A stretch of 64,000 nucleotides of DNA from VRUE01 sp963702575 (GTDB taxonomy: Bacteria; Actinomycetota; Thermoleophilia; Solirubrobacterales; 70-9). Below are positions 45,601-54,804 of this stretch, piece by piece (position 1 is the first letter of the stretch; each line of letters opens with the position of its first letter). The DNA is taken from the NCBI GenBank assembly GCA_963702575.1, contig CAVPCU010000008.1:47340-111339 (forward strand), given 5' to 3'. Below the pieces are notes generated by a model. The model saw only the letters and a program-made list of their open reading frames with translations. It did not search any database and was not told the DNA's origin. The translations under genes were made by a program, and so were the position numbers.

Positions 45601-46615
45601 TCTCACCGGGCGGGCCGAGGGAGATGCCGGAGCTGATGCCGGCGCCGTTGCTGAACTGGCCCTGGCCGGCGCCGGGGGCTCCCGCCTGGCAGACGTCGCC
45701 CGAGGCGGCGGTGCAGCGGTTCTGCTGGGCTTCGGGCGCGGCGGCTTCGACCTTGGTCTTGTCGACCTTGCCGCCGAACGTCAGCAGGAAGCGCCCGGCG
45801 GAGTCGAACTTCTGCACCCTGTCGTTGCCGACTTCCCGGACGAAGACGTCCCCGGCCGGGTCGATGGCGACGGCGCGGGCGTCCTTCAGCTCCCCCGCGC
45901 CGCCGCCTTCGAGCCCCGCCTGGCAGCCCGATTCTTCGGTGCAGCTCTCCAGGCCCGCGGTGGCGGCGTGGCCCTCGGCGCGGGTGGAGGCTTCGAGCAG
46001 GGTTGAGGGCTGGCCGCCGGTGAGGCCTTCGTTCACCGTCGCTAGCTGGGGGACGTTCGTGGCGGCGCGGGAGCCGCGGAAGGCGATCGCGTAGACGTAT
46101 GGGGACTTGCCGTCGGCGCTGCCGGGGACCGCTTCGACGTGCACGGCGCCGGCGCCGAGGCCGGGCAGGGCGTCGAGGGCCGATTCGAGTTCCGGGGCGG
46201 TGGCGCCGAGGGGCACCGAGGCGCTCGGGTGGCCTTCGAGTTCGAGGCGGAAGGCGCCGGTAGCGGCCCTCACCCTGACTTCCTGCTGCTCGTTGACCGC
46301 CCCGGGGGCGACGTCCCAGCCGAAGGCCTTGACGAAGCCGCCCCAGGGGGTGAACTCATCAATGCGGTTGTTGCGGCCGTTGCCGACGACGTAGACGTGG
46401 CCGTCGATCGGGTCGGTGGCGATCCCTTCGGGCAGATCCAGCCGCCCCGCGGCGGCGCCTTCGCCGCCGAAGCGGGTCAGTTCTTCTTCGTCGGAGACCC
46501 CGGCGGCGCGGGCCGCCGGGGCGAGGGCGAGGGCGGCGAGGAGCGCGGCGCAACCGTAGAGAGCCGCCTTCAACGTCCTCTGAGAATGCCTCTTGCTTCG
46601 TCCCGGTAGCGCCAT
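42693..46615 (-). CDS. secreted beta-propeller/PD40 protein, first gene of the coupled operon, one apparent -1 frameshift
   Basis: ATG 46615 has an AGAGG site; the signal peptide includes ALYGCAALLAALALAPAARA. Residues to about 520 are propeller repeats almost identical to the N-terminus of the 2554-residue protein (VSDEEELTRFGGEGAAAGRL). Then come a fibronectin-like module (GLAPGTVYHYRFLAKSGGGG) and TolB/PD40-like repeats (YEMVSPLDKNNGDVL, DLSRIYFVSEEVLPATSGAT). The frame breaks at a run of six G (42879-42884, + strand); correcting it gives PPEAPRDPTPASASF, a low-complexity linker and the basic end GKPRGKAKAKHAKHRRGAPR with stop at 42693. About 1307 aa. No B-repeats are present. Extracellular role unknown. 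Confidence 0.7.
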
Positions 46616-46732
46616 CGATCGCCTCTATCCCTCTTTCCCTGCCTGTCCTTTTGTCCCATCGCCCGCTCCCTGGGCGGGCGTCGCTGCGGTGCCGCATTGC
46701 TGCGAAAGTCGTGGTGTCGCTTCTGGGCCGCC

Positions 46733-46760
46733 GCCCCGGGAGCCGGATGGCTCCCGGGGC
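46733..46760 (-). terminator. strong hairpin terminator after the 46800-48110 gene
   Basis: A perfect 12-bp stem (GCCCCGGGAGCC at 46733-46744, its complement at 46749-46760) with a 4-nt loop, 40 nt after the stop codon. No T-tract follows. A second, 7-bp GC hairpin lies near 46659-46679. Both separate this gene from the operon starting at 46615. Confidence 0.65.
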
Positions 46761-46799
46761 CTTGGCCTTTGCTTCTCGTTGCTCGGGTGCCGATCGCTC

Positions 46800-48110
46800 C
46801 TATTCGAATTTCGCCACCAGGAAATGGCCTTCGCCCATCGGCACCTTGCAGGTGAGGACGTGGCCGGTGCAGGTGCCGGCTTCGGTCGTCCAGGTCACCT
46901 GGGTGGTGCCTTTGTTGAGGGCCACCGTGATTTCGGGTTCTTCGTTGGCGAAGAATTCAGCCGAGGCCGCGCTGCAGGTGAAGCCGCAGTTGACGTTCGC
47001 CGGTTTGGTCTTGACCGAGCCCTGCCCGCCGCCGTTGGTGACGAGCGAGAGCGGGTTCTTGGCGTTTTCGGCGTAGACCTCTTGGATCCCCGAGTCGGCG
47101 GAGATCGAGAAGGTGCAGGTTTCGGCGCTGACGCCGTTGCAGCTTTCGGCCGAGCCGCTGCCGTTGGCGAATTCCACGAAGTGGAAGTTCTTGGCGGGCT
47201 TGGCTTTCAGCGTCAGCGAGCCTTCTTTGTAGGCGGCGGTGGAGGAGGTGCAGCCGAAGCCGCAGTTGACGCCTCCTGGGGAGGTGCTGAATATCCCGTT
47301 GGGGTTTGACTTGGAGCCGGTCAGGTTCCAGGTCTTGTAGAACTTCGCGCCGACGGTCTTCGCCGCCGAGAGCGTGACCGTGCACTGGCGGCCGTTGACG
47401 CCACCGACATCACAGCCTTTCCAGCTCTTGAAAGCATAGCCCGGAGCCGGGGAGGCGGTGAGGACGACGTGGGTGCCTTCGGCGATTTTCCCGGTCGTGC
47501 ATGCCCCCGGGGCGGAGCGCGTGCAGAGGAGGCCGGCCGGGTTCGAGACGACCGTGCCCGAGCCTTCTTCGACTTTGAGGGTCAGCGCCGGGCCGACTGA
47601 TTTCTGGAAGACGGCGGTCACCTTGGCGTTGCCGCCTTCGGTTTCGTTGGGGTTGCACGCGAGCCTCTGTTCGAAGCCGTTTTCCCAAGTGGTCGTATCT
47701 TCCGCGTTGCAGCCGTTGAACACTCCGCCTTCTTCGATTCGCCATTCGGTCAGTTCGGAGCCCGGCGCCTCGACGGCGTGGAGGCCGACGAGCGCGCCTC
47801 CGAGGAATTCGACGTATTCCATTTCGTCTTCGCAGACGCCGCTGGCCGGGCCGGGCGAGGAGTAGCTGCATTCGATCGGCGGCACGCCTTCGACGAGGCC
47901 GGACGGTTCGCCGTTGGAGTAAAAGCCGCCGACGCTGCTGACTTCGCCGCTGCCGGTCCCTTCGATCTGGACCTGCAGCGTCCCGAGCGTTTCAAACGCC
48001 TGAGCGCTCGCCGGGATGAGCAGGAATGCCGCGACGGTGGCGAGCAGGATGGTCAGTCGGAGCCGGCCCGTGGGCGGACCGCTCCCGAGGTCGCTGGATT
48101 TGCGTCTCAC
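46800..48110 (-). CDS. secreted InlB-type repeat protein
   Basis: This encodes 436 aa. The GTG start at 48110 has an AAGGAG site. The signal peptide (LTILLATVAAFLLIPASAQA) is followed by four to five cysteine-containing B-repeats, more divergent than those of the neighbours (LTLKVEEGSGTVVSNPAGLL, CTTGKIAEGTHVVLTASPAP, AFKSWKGCDVGGVNGRQC, VTLSAAKTVGAKF). It lacks the linker and shared C-terminal domain and ends inside the last repeat (GEGHFLVAKFE). Probably secreted. The 297 bp upstream (48111-48407) contain no gene that I can support; only a weakly AT-rich leader is seen. Confidence 0.8.
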   Translation of the reverse strand: MRRKSSDLGSGPPTGRLRLTILLATVAAFLLIPASAQAFETLGTLQVQIEGTGSGEVSSVGGFYSNGEPSGLVEGVPPIECSYSSPGPASGVCEDEMEYVEFLGGALVGLHAVEAPGSELTEWRIEEGGVFNGCNAEDTTTWENGFEQRLACNPNETEGGNAKVTAVFQKSVGPALTLKVEEGSGTVVSNPAGLLCTRSAPGACTTGKIAEGTHVVLTASPAPGYAFKSWKGCDVGGVNGRQCTVTLSAAKTVGAKFYKTWNLTGSKSNPNGIFSTSPGGVNCGFGCTSSTAAYKEGSLTLKAKPAKNFHFVEFANGSGSAESCNGVSAETCTFSISADSGIQEVYAENAKNPLSLVTNGGGQGSVKTKPANVNCGFTCSAASAEFFANEEPEITVALNKGTTQVTWTTEAGTCTGHVLTCKVPMGEGHFLVAKFE

Positions 48111-48407
48111 TTAGGTCTCTCCTTGTGCGTTGAGCCCCTGCCGGGCCGCTTTCCCTTGCGGCCCTCGGTGGCTCCGTTTTCCCTGTGGTCGATCCGCAGT
48201 GGCGACTGAACGCCAACGTACATGGATCACGCGTGGATGAAACCACCTGCGGTTCCGCGCGTCAAGAAAAAGGCGGTGTTCCTAGAACCGGACCGGCGGG
48301 GAGAAACCGGGCCTAAATGGCTCTGGGAAAGGGGAAAGGCATTAGGTACCGGGACGTAATCCGAGCGACCGACCGAGGCCGGTGCGACCGCCGTGTTCCT
48401 GGGTGCT

Positions 48408-48686
48408 TTACGCGTGCGTGAGGATCAGGCCGAGGAAGCCGATGGCCAGCGTCGCTATCCCGCCAACGCCGAGCTGGAGCATCGTGCGATGCAGGTCGTC
48501 GATTCGACTCTCGACGCGCTCGAAGCGGGTGCCGACTTCCGTAAATGCGGCTTTGGTCTCGGCACGGAATTCACGTAGGTCGACTTCGACCCTGTCGAAG
48601 CGACGGTCAACCTCGTCGAAGCGGTGGTCGACGTGCTTGGAGAAGTCGTCGAGGCGCTCGTCGGTCCAGCTCTCCCTCATGTACAT
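48408..48686 (-). CDS. small coiled-coil protein with C-terminal membrane helix (copy 1)
   Basis: This encodes 92 aa. Heptad-patterned sequence (DDFSKHVDHRFDEVDRRFDR, then FTEVGTRFERVESRIDDL) gives a long coiled coil, followed by a single membrane helix (LGVGGIATLAIGFLGLILTHA). This resembles small DUF1640/haemolysin-XhlA-like anchored coiled coils, but I cannot name a family. ATG 48686 is chosen; an ATG two codons later is possible. It is 41 nt downstream of vapC and paralogous to the gene at 51241-51519. Confidence 0.7.
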   Translation of the reverse strand: MYMRESWTDERLDDFSKHVDHRFDEVDRRFDRVEVDLREFRAETKAAFTEVGTRFERVESRIDDLHRTMLQLGVGGIATLAIGFLGLILTHA

Positions 48687-48724
48687 AGTATTGCAGACTA
48701 CACGCTTCGCTGACGGAACGTCTC
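48594..48724. repeat. 131-bp direct repeat, copy 1
   Basis: Identical to 51427-51557 except one base. It covers the first 31 codons of the coiled-coil gene plus 38 bp upstream, ending 3 bp before the vapC stop codon. It marks a segmental duplication about 2.8 kb apart. Confidence 0.92.
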
Positions 48725-48727
48725 GGT

Positions 48728-49153
48728 TCAGAGCTTGGCGTCGACGGGCAGGAGGACGAACGGCTCGTCGCCGTGGAGCGGCTCGACGGCGCGGAAGTGG
48801 CGCTCGTCGAAGCTGGCGATGCGGTTGGTCTCGAGCGCGCCGGCGAGGGCGACGAGGGAGGCGTCGACGAGGCCGAGGCCGATCTCGGCGTAGCGGTCGG
48901 CGACGTCGGCGGCCTGCCGCTCGAGGCCGGGCCACCATTCGACCCCGAGGCTGCCGGCACGGATCTCGTCGTGGAAGGCGGCCCATGCGGCGGGCGTGGC
49001 CCGTGCGTGGAGCAGGTAGTCCAGCTCGGCGAGGACGAGGGGCGTGGTGGTGAAAGGGCTGGTCTCCCGGGCATGCCAGGAGCGGGCGGTCAGGTGCTCG
49101 GCGTCGCCCTCGTCAAGCAGAGCCAGCAAGAACGACGTGTCGAGGACGATCAA
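48728..49153 (-). CDS. vapC: PIN-domain ribonuclease toxin (VapC)
   Basis: This encodes 141 aa from a TTG start (49153) overlapping the antitoxin stop (TTGA). Active-site acids lie in IVLDTSFLLALLDEGDAEH, LVLAELDYLL, GLVDASLVALA and RIASFDERHF, all four present. The C-terminus is EPFVLLPVDAKL. A decayed copy lies at 51009-51238. Confidence 0.88.
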   Translation of the reverse strand: MIVLDTSFLLALLDEGDAEHLTARSWHARETSPFTTTPLVLAELDYLLHARATPAAWAAFHDEIRAGSLGVEWWPGLERQAADVADRYAEIGLGLVDASLVALAGALETNRIASFDERHFRAVEPLHGDEPFVLLPVDAKL

Positions 49154-49374
49154 TCTTCGCCGAAGCCCTCGAGGTAGCGATCGACGTTCTGCGAAAGGTC
49201 CCCCGGGCCCTTGAAGATCCCGATCGCCTTGATCTTCGGCTGAGGGCGCGCTTCCATTGCCCGAGCCGCGAGGGCCTCGCGAATCACCTCGGCCTTGCTC
49301 TTGCCCTCGGCCTCGGCGATCCGCCGCAGCTCGAAGTCCACCCAGGGCTCGATATAGAGGCTCGTCTTCTTCAT
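49150..49374 (-). CDS. vapB: ribbon-helix-helix antitoxin (CopG/VapB type)
   Basis: This encodes 74 aa. KKTSLYIEPWVDFELRRIAE is the DNA-binding strand and first helix of an RHH fold; GKSKAEVIREAL is the second helix. The C-terminal tail (GIFKGPGDLSQNVDRYLEG) would bind VapC. It is coupled to vapC and preceded by a palindromic operator. Confidence 0.85.
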   Translation of the reverse strand: MKKTSLYIEPWVDFELRRIAEAEGKSKAEVIREALAARAMEARPQPKIKAIGIFKGPGDLSQNVDRYLEGFGED

Positions 49375-49378
49375 GATG

Positions 49379-49407
49379 CCCTATAGGGTACCACCCGTTG
49401 TAAGCAA
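49379..49407 (-). promoter_or_regulatory. vapBC promoter with palindromic operator
   Basis: Reading toward vapB: TTGCTT (49407-49402), 16-nt spacer, TATAGG (49385-49380). The -10 box lies within the perfect palindrome CCCTATAGGG (49379-49388), 4 nt upstream of the ATG, consistent with autorepression by the RHH antitoxin. Confidence 0.5.
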
Positions 49408-49512
49408 AACGCATGCTCCCCCTACAAGGGCACAGACCTCCGATCTCTCCCCCGCCACTTGAACCAGATGCAAGTGGATTAGCGTTTGGTAGGACCAAAC
49501 GCAATTACGTTT

Positions 49513-50925
49513 TCATTTGGTCCAGGCGCCGATCAGGTCCTCGGGGCCGAGGCGGACGTCCAGCGTCGCGGCGTCGTCGAACCCCTGGGCGCTGACGCCG
49601 ACCAGGAGGGCCTCGGCGGCGCCGGGAACGTCCCGGCGGCGGGCGACGAGCTCGAGGGCATCGGCGCGGTCGAAGGGGCGCGCCTGCCGCCACTTGACCG
49701 AGCCGACGAAGCCGATCCGCTTCGCCACCGGTAGCTCGTCCCCGCCGACGAGGTCGACCTCGATCGTCCCGGTGCGGTTCCAGTAGGCGCCGACGTGGCG
49801 GGCGGCGCCGAAGCGCTCGGCGTCGGGCAGCATCAGCTCCAGGCCTTCGCGGACCAGAAGCTCGATCGCACGCCCGCGGTAGGGGGGCCATCTCTCCTCG
49901 AAGCGCTCCACCAGCAACGAGCCGCGCCCGCGTTCGATCAGGTCGATTCGGCGATCGACGAAGGCGAGCCAGAAGCGCAGGTAGGGATCCGCCACCTCCC
50001 AGAGCGCCGTCCGCGTCGTCGCCTTGGTCGAGTACGGGGTGAGCCGGCGGACGACCTCGCGGCTGCGCAGCGCCTCGAGCGTCTCGTTGACCGTGGTGGC
50101 GCTGAAGCCGGTCCTGGCGAGGATCGCCGAGTGGGCGCGCGCGCCGGCGCCGATCGCCGCCAGGACCGCCCGTGGCGCGGCGGCCGGAAGCTCGGCGCTG
50201 AGCGTGCGCTCGGCGCTGACCACGAAGAACGACGTCGGGTCGGCGAGGACCTCGGCGAGATAGGCGCTGAGGTCGCGCCCGGCCCCCCACTCCGTCGCGA
50301 GGACGGGGAAGCCGCCGATGACGAGCTGGGCGTCGAGGGCGTCGGCGGGGGCCAGGCCGAGCAGCTCGCCGACGGCGGCCGGGCTGAGCGGCCGCACGAC
50401 CATCTCGCGCAGGCGGTCATACAGCGGGCGGCCGCGCTCGGTGAGGGCGCGCATCATCGCCTCGTCGGAGCCGATCAGCAGGACCAGGATCGGCGCTCCC
50501 TGCCAGCTGCGGTCCCAGACGGCCTGCAGAATCGCCTCGATGCCGGGTTCCTTGGCCGCGAGGTAGGGGAACTCGTCGATCACCAGGATCGAGGGGCGAT
50601 CGGCGCTGGCGCCCTCGGCGGCGAGCGCCAGCGCGGCCTCCCAGCTCTCCGGCCGCAGGCCCGCTCTCACGTCGGCCGCGCGCGGCGCGTCGGAGGCCTC
50701 GAGCGCCTCGACGAACCGCCCGAGCTCCGCCCGCCCGTCCTGCTGGGTGGCCGTGTAGAAGACATAGGGGCAGCCGGAGCCCTGGGCGAATTCCTCCGCG
50801 AGGCGGGACTTGCCGACCCGGCGCCGGCCGCGGATCGCGACGAAGGAGCCCCGGCCGCTCTCGCGCACCTGCCCGAGGCGCTTGCCCAGCAAGCCCAGCT
50901 CCCTCTCGCGACCGACGAATTCCAC
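49513..50925 (-). CDS. ATP-binding protein with C-terminal DUF234 nuclease-like domain
   Basis: This encodes 470 aa. EFVGRERELGLLGKRL, Walker A IRGRRRVGKSRLAEEF, Walker B ILVIDEFPYLAAKEPG, then a winged helix (ILARTGFSATTVNETLEALR) and a C-terminal part (VADPYLRFWLAFVDRRIDLI, RAIELLVREGLELML, WNRTGTIEVDLVG) typical of archaeal-type ATPases with DUF234, whose end is a PD-(D/E)XK-like nuclease. The stretch EVDLVGGDELPVAKRI fits the E-x-K site. The GTG start at 50925 is used. It sits between an intact and a decayed VapBC copy. Role unknown; such proteins are common in mobile and defence regions. Confidence 0.82.
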   Translation of the reverse strand: MEFVGRERELGLLGKRLGQVRESGRGSFVAIRGRRRVGKSRLAEEFAQGSGCPYVFYTATQQDGRAELGRFVEALEASDAPRAADVRAGLRPESWEAALALAAEGASADRPSILVIDEFPYLAAKEPGIEAILQAVWDRSWQGAPILVLLIGSDEAMMRALTERGRPLYDRLREMVVRPLSPAAVGELLGLAPADALDAQLVIGGFPVLATEWGAGRDLSAYLAEVLADPTSFFVVSAERTLSAELPAAAPRAVLAAIGAGARAHSAILARTGFSATTVNETLEALRSREVVRRLTPYSTKATTRTALWEVADPYLRFWLAFVDRRIDLIERGRGSLLVERFEERWPPYRGRAIELLVREGLELMLPDAERFGAARHVGAYWNRTGTIEVDLVGGDELPVAKRIGFVGSVKWRQARPFDRADALELVARRRDVPGAAEALLVGVSAQGFDDAATLDVRLGPEDLIGAWTK

Positions 50926-51008
50926 ACATAGAGGGTACTAAAGGCCGGAGAACTTTACAACGTTATAGGTTTTGTTTTTTTCTGCGGCCTATATATAAAA
51001 CTGCCGGC

Positions 51009-51238
51009 TCAGGCATCCGCCGGCAGGAGGACGAACGGCTCGCCGCCGTGGAGCGGCTCGACGGCGCGGAAGTGGCGCTCGTCGAAGCTGGCGATGCGGT
51101 TGGTCTCGAGCGCGCCGGCGAGGACGAGCGGGGTGGTGGCCAAGGGACGGTTCTCCCGGGCATGCCAGGAGCTGGCGGTTAGGTGCTCGGCATCGCCCTC
51201 GTCAAGCAGGGCCAGCTAGAGGCTCGTCTTCTTTATGG
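51009..51238 (-). pseudogene. decayed VapBC copy with two internal deletions
   Basis: The segment matches the vapC/vapB pair at 48728-49374. It keeps the VapC C-terminus (ending LLPADA) and the HLTARSW region, but about 185 bp in the middle are missing; the junction falls at a GGCGAGG repeat present at both deletion ends. A second deletion joins the VapC N-terminus directly to the first codons of vapB, whose ATG is now ATA. No product is expected. Confidence 0.85.
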
Positions 51239-51240
51239 CC

Positions 51241-51519
51241 CTACCCGTGCGAGAGGATCAGGCCGAGGAAGCCGATCACCATCGTCACCACTCCGCCGAG
51301 GCCGAACCCCATGACCGCGCGTTGCAGGGTGTCGAAGCGGGCGTCGAACCGCGCGAAGGCCGTGTCTATCCGCTCCTCGATCCTGTCGAGGCGCTTGTTG
51401 GTTTCGCCGACGCGCCGATCCGCCTCGTCGAAGCGACGGTCAACCTCGTCGAAGCGGCGGTCGACGTGCTTGGAGAAGTCGTCGAGGCGCTCGTCGGTCC
51501 AGCTCTCCCTCATGTACAT
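51241..51519 (-). CDS. small coiled-coil protein with C-terminal membrane helix (copy 2)
   Basis: This encodes 92 aa. The first 31 residues are nearly identical to copy 1 at 48408-48686; the middle coiled coil diverges (FDEADRRVGETNKRLDRIEE, then IDTAFARFDARFDTLQ), and the membrane helix is similar (GFGLGGVVTMVIGFLGLILS). It lies 36 nt downstream of the response regulator stop and next to the decayed VapBC copy. Function unknown. Confidence 0.7.
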   Translation of the reverse strand: MYMRESWTDERLDDFSKHVDRRFDEVDRRFDEADRRVGETNKRLDRIEERIDTAFARFDARFDTLQRAVMGFGLGGVVTMVIGFLGLILSHG

Positions 51520-51555
51520 AGTATTGCAGACTACACGCTTCGCTGACGGAACGTC

Positions 51556-51557
<2 letters not shown>
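51427..51557. repeat. 131-bp direct repeat, copy 2
   Basis: Partner of 48594-48724, one mismatch. Its end overlaps the first two bases of the response regulator stop codon, so the duplication boundary falls exactly at the end of that gene. Confidence 0.92.
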
Positions 51558-52253
<696 letters not shown>

Positions 52254-52257
<4 letters not shown>

Positions 52258-53555
52258 GCGACCGGCGTCCTGGCCGGCTCGGCGAGCGGCAGGCGGATCC
52301 AGAAGGTGCTGCCCTCGCCCTCGACCGAGCGGGCGCCGATCTCGCCGCCCATCACGGCGACCATGCGGCGGGCGATCGCCAGGCCGAGGCCGAAGCCCTC
52401 CTGCTTGCGCGACTCGTCGCGGCGGTAGAAGCGCTCGAAGACGCGCTCGATCTCCGCCTCGGGGATCCCGGTACCCGTGTCGATCACCTCCAAGAACACC
52501 TCCGACTCGCCGTCGCGACGGCCGCGAACGGTAACGCTCCCGGGCAGCGGCACGTGCTTGAAGGCGTTGGTGAGGAGGCCGACGAGGACCTGGCGCAGCA
52601 GCGTCGGGTCGCCCTTGGCGGTCAGCTCGGGGTCGACCTCGACGGCGAGCTGGACGTGGGCCGGCGCCTCGACCGCCTCGACCGAGTCGGCGACCGCGGC
52701 GGCGACGTCGACCACTTCGGTCTCCCCCGCGCCGATCGACTCTACCCGGGCCAGGGTCAGCAGCGACTTGGTCAGGCGGTTCATCCGCTCGGCGTCCTCG
52801 GCGAGGCGGCCGAGGAAGTGCTCGAGCGCCTGCGGGTCGTCCTTGCCGCCCTCCTGGAGGACCTCGATCGCGCTCGAGATCCCGGCCAGCGGGTTGCGCA
52901 GCTCGTGCGCGGCGTTGGAGATGAAGTCGGCTTCGGCCAGCTCGCGGCGCATCTCGTCGGTGCGGTCGCGGGCGACGACGAGGACGGCGCGCTCTTTCGG
53001 CAGCGAGCGGGCGCTCATCGCGTAGGCGCGGTCGCCGATCCGCAGCGCCGGGTGGGCGGCGAAGCCGAGCTCGGCGGCGCGCCTCAGGTGGGTCAGCATC
53101 GACTCGGGCGGGCGGCCGGCGGGGTCGAGCAGCTTCGCCGCGGGGCGGTTGAAGAAGCGCACGGCGCCGTCCTCGTCGACCACGATCACCGCGTCGGTGA
53201 GGCCGTCGAAGATCGCTTTCAGCTTGTTGCGGTCGGCGGTGAGGACGCCGAAGCTCTCCTTCAGCGAGGCGCGCATCGAGTCCAGCGCGCGGGCGAGGTC
53301 GCCGATCTCGTCGGGGCCGCCGGTCTCCAGCGGGGTGTCGAAGGCGCCCGCGGCGAGCTGCCCGGCGGCGCGCGAGAGGCGGGTGACGCGGTGGGAGATC
53401 GCGACCGCGATGAGGAAGCCCGAGAGGCCGCCGAGGACGACCGCGGCGAGCACCGCGCGCGGCCGGTCGCCGAAGAGGTAGACCGCGCCGGCGGTGATCA
53501 GGCAGACGGCGAGGAAGGCGCCGACCAGCCACAGCCTGATTCCTATGCGTCGCAT
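52254..53555 (-). CDS. sensor histidine kinase
   Basis: This encodes 433 aa. Two membrane helices (LWLVGAFLAVCLITAGAVYL and VLAAVVLGGLSGFLIAVAIS) are separated by only about six residues, so there is no extracellular sensor domain. A HAMP region (to about residue 105) is followed by a PAS domain (IFDGLTDAVIVVDEDGAVRF), HisKA with phospho-acceptor His217 (ISNAAHELRNPLAGI), and HATPase with N-box QVLVGLLTNAFKHV, IDTGTGIP and GFGLGLAIARRM. The signal is probably membrane-borne or cytoplasmic through PAS. Confidence 0.93.
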
Positions 53556-53605
53556 GAAGGTTTACTAACACAATGCCGGCGGCCCCGCGTGGGAGAATCG
53601 CCGCG

Positions 53606-54364
53606 ATGAGAACGCTCGTCTTCATCCCCGCCTGGAACGAGGCCGACGCGGTCGCCGGCGTGATCGCCGGCGTGCGCGAGCGGCTGCCCGGGGCCGACGT
53701 GCTGGTCGTCGACGACGGCTCGGCCGACGCGACCGCGGCGCGGGCGCGGGCGGCGGGGGCGACGGTCGCCTCGCTTCCCTTCAACCAGGGGCTGGGCGCG
53801 GCGCTGCAGACCGGCTACCTCTACGCGCTGCGCGAGGGCTATGACTTCTGCGCCCACCTCGACGCCGACGGCCAGCACCCGCCGGCCGAGGTGGCGCGGC
53901 TGCTGGAGGAGGTCTACGCGGGGCGCGCCGACCTGGTGATCGGCTCGCGCTACCGCGAGCGGGGGGCGGGGGGCGGCGCGGAGGGCGGCGGCACGGCCGG
54001 GGGCGGCGAGTCCTACAAGCCGACGCTCTCGCGGCGGATCGGGATCGGCGTCTTCCGCTTCTTCCTCACCCTGGCGACGCGGCAGCGCTTCACCGACACG
54101 ACCAGCGGCATGCGGGCGGCCAACCGCCGCGTGATGGAGCTGTTCAGCGAGAACTACTCGCCCGACTTCGCCGAGATCGAGTCGCTGCAGCTCGCCGTCC
54201 GAGCCGGCCTGCGGGTCGAGGAGGTGCAGGTGCAGATGCTGGAGCGGGTCGGCGGCAGCTCCTTCCTGACGCCGCTGCGCTCGGCCTTCTTCATCTTCAA
54301 GGGGCTGATCGTGCTGCTGGTCGGCCAGTTCCGGCCGCGCCACTCGGTGGGGGCGGAGCGATGA
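53606..54364 (+). CDS. glycosyltransferase family 2, dolichyl-phosphate mannose synthase-like
   Basis: This encodes 252 aa. LVFIPAWNEADAVAGVIAGV, VLVVDDGSADATAARAR, FNQGLGAALQTGYLYA and CAHLDADGQHPP (DxD) are the DPMS/polyprenyl-phosphate transferase motifs; LVIGSRYRERGAGGG and FTDTTSGMRAANRRVM complete the family pattern. ATG 53606 follows GGGAGA. No C-terminal membrane helices. It would charge undecaprenyl phosphate with a sugar. The next gene overlaps it (ATGA). Confidence 0.92.
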   Translation: MRTLVFIPAWNEADAVAGVIAGVRERLPGADVLVVDDGSADATAARARAAGATVASLPFNQGLGAALQTGYLYALREGYDFCAHLDADGQHPPAEVARLLEEVYAGRADLVIGSRYRERGAGGGAEGGGTAGGGESYKPTLSRRIGIGVFRFFLTLATRQRFTDTTSGMRAANRRVMELFSENYSPDFAEIESLQLAVRAGLRVEEVQVQMLERVGGSSFLTPLRSAFFIFKGLIVLLVGQFRPRHSVGAER

Positions 54365-54792
54365 GGGCGGCGGCGCTGCTGGCGGCGGCGAGCGACCCCA
54401 AGGTCAACCTGACGCCGCAGACGCGGATCATCGCGGCCGGGATCGCGATCGTCTTCATGGTCCTGATCCTCGAGCTGATCCGCCGCGACAGCCTGCAGGA
54501 GCGCTACAGCGTCGTCTGGTTCGTCGCCGGGCTCGGCATGCTGGCGGGCGCCGCCTTCCCCGGCCTACTGGGGACCGTCGCCAACCTGATGGGCGTGCGC
54601 AACACCAACGTCGCCCTCTTCTCGATCATCCTCCTCCTGCTCCTGGGCCTGGCGCTCAACTTCAGCGTGATCATGTCCCGCCAGGCCGCCCAGATCACCC
54701 GCCTCGCCCAGGAGCGCGCCCTGGAGAAGGCGCGTGAGCAGGCTGCTGCCGAGGATGTGCCTATCAGCTCCGCTCCACCAGAGGTAGAGTGA
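54361..54792 (+). CDS. DUF2304 domain-containing membrane protein
   Basis: This encodes 143 aa. Three membrane helices (IIAAGIAIVFMVLILELIRR, SVVWFVAGLGMLAGAAFPGL, VALFSIILLLLLGLALNFSV) are followed by a cytoplasmic coiled tail (QAAQITRLAQERALEKAREQ). DUF2304 proteins typically follow a GT2 gene, as here with a 4-bp overlap, and may anchor or assist that enzyme. The exact role is not known. Confidence 0.85.
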   Translation: MRAAALLAAASDPKVNLTPQTRIIAAGIAIVFMVLILELIRRDSLQERYSVVWFVAGLGMLAGAAFPGLLGTVANLMGVRNTNVALFSIILLLLLGLALNFSVIMSRQAAQITRLAQERALEKAREQAAAEDVPISSAPPEVE

Positions 54793-54804
54793 GACATGAG
54801 CGAA

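Noticed and set aside
42491..46006. Plus-strand open frame of more than 1100 codons opposite the propeller gene
   Set aside because: Its codons mirror the minus-strand repeat protein; composition is Gly/Arg/Val-rich with no recognisable fold, as expected for an antisense frame in GC-rich DNA.
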